Assembly (NCBI GenBank): GCA_010671975.1
Contig: JAAHIA010000139.1
Coordinates: 1-10,836 of the forward strand
Length of the DNA stretch: 10,836 bases
DNA from: Leptolyngbya sp. SIO4C1
GTDB lineage: Bacteria > Cyanobacteriota > Cyanobacteriia > Phormidesmidales > Phormidesmidaceae
Direction of reading: 5' to 3'
Part shown: piece after piece, positions 5,914-10,836 of the stretch
How the letters are laid out: the number at the start of each line of letters is the position of its first letter
How positions within the stretch are numbered: the first letter of the stretch is position 1
Translations under genes and position numbers: made by a program
Notes under the pieces: model-generated
The model's input: the letters and a program-made list of their open reading frames with translations, nothing else
The model's database searches: none
What the model was told of the DNA's origin: nothing

Positions 5914-6417
5914 TTAGCCGGGCGCAGAATACCGCGCCTTGCCGCCGCCCCACATGTCGCCAATCACTTTCGGCTGCAGCAGAATATAACCTGAAATTGC
6001 AACCAGGTCGTCCTCAGTCAGAGACCGCATCTTCGGGAAGATGTCAGTGCTCTGAGTGCTTGGGTGCAGCTCCGAAATTTCGACTAGCCCATCGTAGGTT
6101 GTCGGATTGTGTAAGTAATCAACCAGCGCCTCTAAGTTATCGCGAGACGGGTAAGCACCCGCTAGCGCCGCTGGTTCTAAGCCCACGTTAGGGTTAGTTT
6201 TGGTGATGCCTTGGACATGGCAGCTAGCGCAGGCATAGTTAAACTGCTTCCGACCCTGAGCAACTTGCTCAAGTGAAAGAGTGACAGTTTCGCCTTGCTC
6301 GTTCAGCGTGACGGTTCGAGTTTCCTCGTCTAGTTCCGCCGCGATCGCACTGCCCACAAATAAATTGCTGATAAAAAATACAGCGGCTACCACCAGCCAG
6401 ATGTATCTCTTAAACAT
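5914..6417 (-). CDS. psbV: Photosystem II extrinsic cytochrome c550 (PsbV)
   Basis: PsbV is a luminal c-type cytochrome that stabilises the manganese cluster of photosystem II and its calcium and chloride requirement. The 167-residue precursor begins MFKRYIWLVV and has a signal peptide with probable cleavage after residue 26 (AIA-AEL), leaving 141 residues for the thylakoid lumen. The haem motif CASCH is at Cys63, Cys66 and His67. The distal axial ligand is His118 in SELHPS. Mature numbering is Cys37, Cys40, His41 and His92, as in the well-studied Thermosynechococcus protein. The conserved NPTTYDG, DIFPKMR and WGGGK segments are present. The tail after GGGK is odd: it reads ARYSAPG, where cyanobacterial PsbV normally ends a few residues on with an aromatic residue. 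The longest frame starts at 6450, but AAGGAGA just upstream fixes the ATG at 6417. It follows accD after 150 bases. Confidence 0.96.
   Translation of the reverse strand: MFKRYIWLVVAAVFFISNLFVGSAIAAELDEETRTVTLNEQGETVTLSLEQVAQGRKQFNYACASCHVQGITKTNPNVGLEPAALAGAYPSRDNLEALVDYLHNPTTYDGLVEISELHPSTQSTDIFPKMRSLTEDDLVAISGYILLQPKVIGDMWGGGKARYSAPG
5921..5938 (-). repeat. Inverted repeat within the 3' end of psbV
   Basis: GGCGC (5921-5925) and GCGCC (5934-5938) form a 5-bp stem with an 8-base loop. It lies exactly over the codons for the atypical PsbV tail. Confidence 0.5.
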
Positions 6418-6420
6418 GGT

Positions 6421-6427
6421 TCTCCTT
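6421..6427 (-). promoter_or_regulatory. Ribosome binding site of psbV
   Basis: The minus strand reads AAGGAGA, ending three bases before the ATG at 6417. This is the strongest Shine-Dalgarno in the window and rules out the longer frame starting at 6450. It fits a highly expressed gene. Confidence 0.8.
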
Positions 6428-6567
6428 AAAATGGCTCGCATATCAGACACGCAACACAGCCTGGAGTTAACCTAATAACAACGGTTGACTCTAGTATCCT
6501 TATCATGCCACTGATGGGGGCATTCCCAAAGTTTTCAGCAAATTCTTTGCGAGTTTGCGGCTAGCAG

Positions 6568-7506
6568 CTAGCTCAGCACGGAGTTGACCGAGTAGTGGTT
6601 TTGGGTCACCGGCAGCTGCGCTGGAGCGGGATAGTCTACTGTGGGATCGTCAATCTGATGCAGCCGAATCAGCTGACTCAGCGTTTGCTTGAGCTGAGTG
6701 CGCGGCACAATTTTATCGACAAAGCCGTGGTGTAGCAGGTATTCAGCCGTTTGGAAGTCGTCTGGCAGCTTCTCACGCAGCGTCTGCTCAACCACGCGCC
6801 GCCCGGCAAAACCAATCATGGCCTTGGGCTCTGCCAAGATAATGTCGCCCAGCATAGCAAAGCTAGCCGTCACGCCACCGGTAGTGGGGTTGGTTAAAAC
6901 CGGTACGTAGAGTAGCCGCGCCCGGCGATGGCGCTCTAGGGCCGCTGAAATTTTAGCCATCTGCATCAGGCTGAGCATCCCCTCCTGCATGCGAGCCCCG
7001 CCCGAAGCGCAAACGATAATCACCGGTCGACGCTCTTGCGTACCGCGCTCAATGAGCCGAGTGAGCTTTTCGCCCACTACCGAGCCCATGCTGCCGCCCA
7101 TGAAGCGAAAATCCATGACGCCGAGCGCTGCTGGTGCCCCCTCAACCTGGCCGAGCCCGGTTTGCACCGCGTCAGTGAGCTTAGTTTTGCCCTGCATATC
7201 GCGCAGGCGATCGCTATAGGCTTTGCGATCGCGAAATCGCAGCGGATCCTGCGGCAGAACGCTAGTGTCGAGCGGCTGCCAGGTTTTGGCATCAATCAGC
7301 TGACGAATTCGCTCATCGCTAAAGACCCGACCGTGATGTTCGCATTCGGGACAGACCATCTGATTGGCTCGCAGGTCCTTGGTATACGTCAGCACGCCGC
7401 ATTCATCGCATTTAGTCCAAAGACCGTCTGCAATTTCGCGCTCCTGCCGATCTTGGCTGATTGGACCTTCTTTTTTACGGTTAGCAAACCAGTCAAACAG
7501 GGACAT
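6568..7506 (-). CDS. accD: Acetyl-CoA carboxylase carboxyltransferase beta subunit
   Basis: AccD pairs with AccA to transfer the carboxyl group from biotin on AccB to acetyl-CoA, giving malonyl-CoA for fatty acid synthesis in the cytoplasm. The 312-residue length is normal for the bacterial subunit. The N-terminal zinc ribbon has Cys33, Cys36, Cys52 and Cys55 (CDEC, CPEC). The crotonase-like carboxyltransferase core shows MGGSMGSVVGEK (136-147), the oxyanion-hole loop ASGGARMQEG (167-176), NPTTGGV (206-212) and GFAGRRVVEQT (232-242). The ATG at 7506 gives the conserved MSLFDWF start. Only a weak GGG-type ribosome site precedes it. It lies 128 bases downstream of the prepilin peptidase gene and upstream of psbV, on the same strand. 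I saw no obvious promoter. AccA, AccB and AccC are not in the window, as is common in cyanobacteria, where acc genes are scattered. Confidence 0.97.
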   Translation of the reverse strand: MSLFDWFANRKKEGPISQDRQEREIADGLWTKCDECGVLTYTKDLRANQMVCPECEHHGRVFSDERIRQLIDAKTWQPLDTSVLPQDPLRFRDRKAYSDRLRDMQGKTKLTDAVQTGLGQVEGAPAALGVMDFRFMGGSMGSVVGEKLTRLIERGTQERRPVIIVCASGGARMQEGMLSLMQMAKISAALERHRRARLLYVPVLTNPTTGGVTASFAMLGDIILAEPKAMIGFAGRRVVEQTLREKLPDDFQTAEYLLHHGFVDKIVPRTQLKQTLSQLIRLHQIDDPTVDYPAPAQLPVTQNHYSVNSVLS

Positions 7507-7634
7507 AAACCCTTACCCATCGAACTGCGTAGGATGTCGTAGCTGCAGCTCAAAGGCTGATAAAACCAGCTTTAGCTATCGATATCCTATCCTTAATCCT
7601 ACTGGTTTCGCTGCCCGCTGTGATGCAAATTTTG

Positions 7635-8507
7635 TTAACTCCCGCTGGGGAAGCCGCTGGGGAAGAACAAACTTAAATAGCCCTGAATCAGGGCAGGACC
7701 GTAAAAGAGCGTGATGGCTGCGCCGGTCACCAAGAAAGGACCAAAGGGAATGGGCTGCTTGCGGTTGAGCCGCTGCAGCAGCAGCGCGCTGCCGCCAATT
7801 AGACTGCCGAGTAGCGCCGCTAGAAACAGGCTCAGCAGCAGCCCTGACCAGCCCAGCCAGGCCCCTAACATGGCAGCCAGCTTTGAGTCCGCACCGCCCA
7901 TAGCCGCCTGATTGAGGGCAGCGCTCCCCAAAATGCGAATTAGCGACAGCAGCCAGAGCCCAAGCACGCTCGCAAACAGGCTGCCCATCAGCGCCGGCCC
8001 AACGCTCGCAAACGTCGGCACTGCCTGAGCAGCTAAAGCGCCGTGAAACAGCCATCCTGAAACAACGCCAATCACCATTGGCCGGCTCGGCAGCGTCATC
8101 GTGTCTAGATCGATCAGCGCCAGCACCAGCAGCAGGCTGACAAATAGCCAATAGCCCCAGGTCTCAACTGTCCAACCAAACCGCCCATAGAGGCTCAAAA
8201 ACAGCAGCCCCGTCAGCCCCTCAACCAGCGGATAGCGTATCGCAATGGGCGCACGACAGTAGCGACAGCGGCCTCGCAGCCACAGCCAGCCCAGCACGGG
8301 CACATTGTCGTAGGGTCGCAAGCGGTGCTGGCAGCACGGACAGCGCGACGGCGGATGCAGCAGCGATAGCCCTGCCGGCAAACGATAGACCACCACGTTC
8401 AAAAAGCTGCCCACCGCAGCCCCAAAAGCAAAGACAAACACAGCAGGCAGCAGCACTTCCAAAATCGGCAATCCCAACTCCAAAATTAGACTGCCCGGTT
8501 TCTCCAA
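7635..8507 (-). CDS. pilD: Prepilin peptidase / N-methyltransferase (type IV, A24 family)
   Basis: This membrane aspartic peptidase cleaves the leader of type IV prepilins and pseudopilins and, in full-length forms, N-methylates the new first residue. The N-terminal domain has GSFLNVVVYRLP (33-44) and the zinc-type pairs Cys56/Cys59 and Cys81/Cys84, typical of the bifunctional form. The catalytic aspartates are Asp133 in LIDLDTMTLP and Asp207 in GGADSKLAA. The usual motif is GxGD, so Ala206 replaces the glycine before the aspartate. Seven to eight hydrophobic segments are visible across 290 residues, a normal size. The frame opens with TTG at 8507. Inner TTG codons or the GTG at residue 18 are alternative starts, because none has a clear ribosome site. 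The C-terminus is a duplicated FPSG. It starts 23 bases after the 105-residue gene, so the pair is probably one operon. Confidence 0.94.
   Translation of the reverse strand: MEKPGSLILELGLPILEVLLPAVFVFAFGAAVGSFLNVVVYRLPAGLSLLHPPSRCPCCQHRLRPYDNVPVLGWLWLRGRCRYCRAPIAIRYPLVEGLTGLLFLSLYGRFGWTVETWGYWLFVSLLLVLALIDLDTMTLPSRPMVIGVVSGWLFHGALAAQAVPTFASVGPALMGSLFASVLGLWLLSLIRILGSAALNQAAMGGADSKLAAMLGAWLGWSGLLLSLFLAALLGSLIGGSALLLQRLNRKQPIPFGPFLVTGAAITLFYGPALIQGYLSLFFPSGFPSGS
7642..7665 (-). repeat. Exact 12-base tandem duplication at pilD 3' end
   Basis: CCGCTGGGGAAG occurs twice in direct succession (7642-7653 and 7654-7665, plus strand). Because the unit is four codons, it duplicates the peptide FPSG at the C-terminus of the prepilin peptidase without changing the frame. 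Confidence 0.9.
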
Positions 8508-8530
8508 TGCTCAGCAAACATTCAACCGCG

Positions 8531-8848
8531 CTAATGCAGTCCCGGCTCAATCTGACCTAGCGGAATAAAGCATTCGTGAGGCAGCAGCACCGGCTTATCA
8601 CCAAAGATTAGCTTGCCGCGATAGTTAGACCGGCCAATCGCGACCCCAATTGGGCGCTTTACCACTTCGGGATGGACTTCATAGTAGGTGCGATAGATAT
8701 GGCGAGCAGCCTTGAGCAGTGCCGGATCTAGCATTGATGGCGCCGGACCGACCGGCCCTGATTCCATACCTGGCGACGGCCCTGGCATCGCGCCTGGCGG
8801 CATGCCGTAGTTCGGCTGCTGGATTGGTTGCACGGTTAGTAACCCCAC
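8531..8848 (-). CDS. Pro/Gly/Met-rich small protein of unknown function (105 aa)
   Basis: I do not recognise a named family. Residues 8-39 are low-complexity, rich in Pro, Gly and Met (NYGMPPGAMPGPSPGM), and probably disordered. Residues 40-105 look like a compact domain: a helix (LLKAARHIYRTYYEVHPEVV) followed by likely strands (RPIGVAIGRSNYRGKLIFGD) and a conserved-looking end (LLPHECFIPLGQIEPG) with a single cysteine. There is no signal peptide or membrane segment. The longest frame begins at GTG 8848. The GTG at residue 6 is an alternative, and neither has a good Shine-Dalgarno. It stops 23 bases before the prepilin peptidase start and is probably co-transcribed with it. A role in pilus biology would be guilt by association only. 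Confidence 0.75.
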   Translation of the reverse strand: MGLLTVQPIQQPNYGMPPGAMPGPSPGMESGPVGPAPSMLDPALLKAARHIYRTYYEVHPEVVKRPIGVAIGRSNYRGKLIFGDKPVLLPHECFIPLGQIEPGLH

Positions 8849-8962
8849 TTGTTAGCTAGAACTGTAATTGATTTACCCCTATTCGGCAATCAACCCGCTC
8901 AGGCCAACAATTCTAGAGCGCCGATTGCCACCTGCTTAATACATCAGTACCCTGAGATAGCT

Positions 8963-10045
8963 TTAGGTTAGCGCGTTCAGCAGCGCCTCGCCCATCGCCT
9001 GACACCCGACCGCTGTCGTTCCTTCTGAGTAGATGTCGCCGGTGCGATATCCCTGATCCAAGACCTTGAGAACAGCTTGCTCAATTTTGTCAGCTGCTGG
9101 GGGCTGATTGAGGCCGTAGCGCAGCATCATTGCCGCGCTTAAAACTTGGGCCAGCGGATTGGCCTTATCTTGCCCGGCAATGTCTGGTGCAGACCCATGG
9201 ACGGGTTCAAACACGCCAGGACCAGACTCACCCAGGCTAGCCGATGGCAGCATGCCAATGCTGCCCGTCAGCATGGCCGCAGCGTCGGAGAGAATATCAC
9301 CAAATAGATTACCAGTGACGATAGTGTCAAACTGCTTTGGCTGGCGCACCAGCTGCATAGCGGCATTGTCTACATACAGGTGGCTGAGCTCAACGTCCGC
9401 ATAGTTTGATGCCAGCGCCGCGATGCGATCGCGCCACAGCTGAGAGACCTCTAGCACGTTGGCTTTATCGACCGAGCATAGCCGGCCCTGCCGCTTACGA
9501 GCCGTTTCAAAGGCAACTCGACCAATCCGATCGATTTCAGAGGCGCGGTAGGCCATTGTGTTTACCCCCCGCAGCTCGCCTGCTTCGGTTTCAAAGACGC
9601 CGCGCGGCTGACCAAAGTAGATACCACCTGTGAGCTCACGCACCACCATAATGTCGACGCCTTCTACGACCTCGCGCTTGAGCGAAGAAGCCTCGACTAG
9701 CTGCGGCAAAATGGTCGCCGGGCGCAAATTGGCAAACAGCTGCAGCCCGGCCCTAAGCCCCAGCAGCCCCGTCTCAGGCCGCTGGTGGCGCGGCAGGCTG
9801 TCCCACTGATAGCCGCCAATGGCAGCTAGCAGCACCGCGTCGCTCTGCCGGCAGACGCTCAGCGTCTCTTCTGGCAGCGGCGTGCCGGTCTCGTCGATGG
9901 CGCTGCCGCCAATCAGAGCCGACTGAAACTGAAACTGTAGGTCAAACTGCGAGCCAACCGCCTTCAGCACCTCTACGGTCACAGCCATAATTTCTGGACC
10001 GATGCCGTCACCAGGCAGCAGCGTAATGTTAAATTGCTGAGTCAT
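8963..10045 (-). CDS. leuB: 3-isopropylmalate dehydrogenase
   Basis: LeuB oxidises and decarboxylates 3-isopropylmalate with NAD to give 2-oxoisocaproate, the third step of leucine synthesis, as a cytoplasmic homodimer. From ATG 10045 the protein has 360 residues, the usual length. Visible features are LLPGDGIGPEI (9-19), the substrate arginines Arg98, Arg108 and Arg136 (LGLRAG, ANLRP, VVRELTGGIYFG), Tyr143, Lys194 in VDKANVL, and the metal-binding aspartates Asp226 (YVDNAAM), Asp250 and Asp254 (NLFGDILSD). The NAD-binding loop is HGSAPDIAGQDKANP (283-297). VRELTGGIYFG marks it as LeuB rather than isocitrate dehydrogenase. The frame could extend to TTG 10126, but that segment contains a probable promoter and lies outside the family length. 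No other leu genes are present, as is common in cyanobacteria. Confidence 0.97.
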   Translation of the reverse strand: MTQQFNITLLPGDGIGPEIMAVTVEVLKAVGSQFDLQFQFQSALIGGSAIDETGTPLPEETLSVCRQSDAVLLAAIGGYQWDSLPRHQRPETGLLGLRAGLQLFANLRPATILPQLVEASSLKREVVEGVDIMVVRELTGGIYFGQPRGVFETEAGELRGVNTMAYRASEIDRIGRVAFETARKRQGRLCSVDKANVLEVSQLWRDRIAALASNYADVELSHLYVDNAAMQLVRQPKQFDTIVTGNLFGDILSDAAAMLTGSIGMLPSASLGESGPGVFEPVHGSAPDIAGQDKANPLAQVLSAAMMLRYGLNQPPAADKIEQAVLKVLDQGYRTGDIYSEGTTAVGCQAMGEALLNALT

Positions 10046-10096
10046 CAGGGCGCTACGCTTAATTTCCAAGGATCCATACAGGGGATCTACCGGGTG

Positions 10097-10126
10097 ATTA
10101 TCATACCCTAGGAGCTGCGCCTGCAA
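10097..10126 (-). promoter_or_regulatory. Probable leuB promoter
   Basis: On the minus strand TTGCAG (10121-10126) and GATAAT (10097-10102) are separated by 18 bases. The -10 matches five of six consensus positions, the -35 three. Transcription would start near 10090, about 45 bases before the ATG at 10045. An imperfect dyad, GGGTGAT and ATCATACCC (plus strand 10092-10108), overlaps the -10 box and might be an operator. This was judged by eye. Confidence 0.45.
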
Positions 10127-10153
10127 CGCTTCTTGACCTGCTTTTAAGCTGAG

Positions 10154-10792
10154 ATGTCAACCACCTATCTCTATCTGCATGGATTTGCTTCTGGGCCACA
10201 GTCGTTCAAGGCTCAGGCGCTGCGATCGCGTTTCCAAACCCTAGGGCTGACGCTGCAGATTCCCGATCTCAATCAGGATGACTTTTCTCAGCTGACGCTG
10301 AGCCGTCAGATTCAGCAGGTCAGTCCGCTGATCCATCAGCCGACCGTGCTGATTGGCTCTAGCTTTGGCGGCCTGACGGCCTGCTGGCTGGCCGAACAGC
10401 CAGCTGTGAGAACTCAGCTGCAGCGGCTGATTTTACTAGCACCGGCCTTTGATTTTCTCGCGCAGTGGCTGCCACGCCTAGGACCAGCGGCACTTGAGCA
10501 GTGGCGCGATCGCGGCTGGCTATCGGTCTACCACTACGCACAGCAGCGCCAGCAGCGGCTAGACTATCGCTTTTTGCTCGATGCTCAGCAGTATCCCGAT
10601 GCGCAGCTGCAGACGCCCGTTCCAACGCTGATTTTGCACGGCACTGAGGACGAGACCATTGCCATCGAGGCCAGCCAAGCCTACGCCAGCCGCCGCCCTT
10701 GGGTAAAGCTGCAGCCGCTCGCCACCGATCACGCCATGACGGAGGCCGCCGATGACATTTGGCAGGCCATTCGCAGTTTTTGCGCCCTATGA
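10154..10792 (+). CDS. Alpha/beta hydrolase, YqiA/UPF0227-type esterase
   Basis: The 212-residue protein has the layout of the YqiA/UPF0227 group of small alpha/beta-hydrolase esterases. It begins with YLYLHGFASGPQSFKA (5-20), the HGF-SGP oxyanion region typical of this group. The nucleophile elbow is IGSSFGG with Ser70. The acid is Asp166 in LHGTEDETI, and the catalytic histidine is His193 in TDHAM. Spacing fits a complete catalytic triad and a minimal cap. There is no signal peptide, so it is cytoplasmic. The natural substrate is not known. YqiA of Escherichia coli has short-chain esterase activity in vitro. It is divergent from leuB, with 108 bases between starts. Only a partial GAG ribosome site precedes the ATG. 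No terminator is visible in the 44 bases to the window end. Confidence 0.9.
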   Translation: MSTTYLYLHGFASGPQSFKAQALRSRFQTLGLTLQIPDLNQDDFSQLTLSRQIQQVSPLIHQPTVLIGSSFGGLTACWLAEQPAVRTQLQRLILLAPAFDFLAQWLPRLGPAALEQWRDRGWLSVYHYAQQRQQRLDYRFLLDAQQYPDAQLQTPVPTLILHGTEDETIAIEASQAYASRRPWVKLQPLATDHAMTEAADDIWQAIRSFCAL

Positions 10793-10836
10793 GCCTGTGC
10801 CGCTGATTTAATTAGAGATCGCAGCGCTAACTGAAA

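Noticed and set aside
5826..6191. Rightward 121-residue open frame opposite psbV
   Set aside because: It lies antisense to psbV, which has clear haem motifs and a strong ribosome site. Its residues are Cys/Arg/Ser-rich with no recognisable domain, as expected for a shadow frame.
7036..7542. Rightward 168-residue open frame opposite accD
   Set aside because: It is fully antisense to the conserved core and zinc ribbon of accD, and the translation shows no family motif.
7570..7602. Repeated TATCC/ATCCTA words upstream of accD
   Set aside because: The copies are too short and irregular to call a repeat array, and no promoter elements align with them.
7576..8151. Leftward 191-residue open frame overlapping the prepilin peptidase
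   Set aside because: It is another frame of the same strand within pilD. The pilD frame carries all membrane segments and catalytic residues.
8885..8939. 7-base inverted repeat GGCAATC/GATTGCC between leuB and the 105-residue gene
   Set aside because: The arms are 41 bases apart with no T-tract, so it is neither a plausible terminator nor a clear operator. It may be chance.
10046..10126. N-terminal extension of LeuB from a TTG codon
   Set aside because: The family starts just before LLPGDGIGPEI, 360 residues is the normal length, and the TTG is better read as part of a -35 box.

Overview
The window looks like a chromosomal segment of a cyanobacterium. The evidence is a gene for the photosystem II extrinsic cytochrome c550 (psbV), a bacterial-type accD, cyanobacterial-style small conserved proteins, and at least nine copies of the octamer GCGATCGC, the core of the cyanobacterial HIP1 repeat, where about 0.2 would be expected by chance. 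I cannot name the genus. I see no insertion sequence, phage gene, CRISPR array, tRNA or rRNA. Every gene has an intact frame.

Layout. At the left edge a 64-residue protein of unknown function is read leftward, with a candidate terminator at the window edge. A 339-base non-coding stretch separates it from three rightward genes. These are a single-domain STAS protein (anti-sigma-factor antagonist type, with its own clear terminator), an 884-residue radical SAM protein that fuses the TIGR03960-type and TIGR03936/DUF2344-type domains, and a 236-residue exported protein of unknown function. That protein ends 37 bases from a convergent, leftward run of genes covering most of the rest of the window. 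In transcription order the leftward genes are leuB, a 105-residue Pro/Gly/Met-rich unknown protein, a prepilin peptidase (PilD type), accD, psbV and a PotD-like lipoprotein. A small alpha/beta hydrolase of the YqiA/UPF0227 type is divergent from leuB at the right edge.

How the genes relate. Most are housekeeping functions side by side rather than one pathway: leucine synthesis (LeuB), fatty acid synthesis (AccD), pilus or pseudopilus maturation (prepilin peptidase) and oxygen evolution (PsbV). The prepilin peptidase and the 105-residue protein are only 23 bases apart and are probably co-transcribed. The PotD-like protein has no permease or ATPase gene next to it. Several start codons had to be moved inward from the longest frame: psbV by a strong Shine-Dalgarno, leuB and the PotD-like gene by a probable promoter inside the longer frame and by family length.

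I did not find a convincing new multi-gene system. The points most worth a second look are the unusual C-terminus of PsbV, the cluster of GC-rich palindromes between psbV and the PotD-like gene, the radical SAM fusion and its exported neighbour, and short tandem duplications at the 3' ends of three genes.
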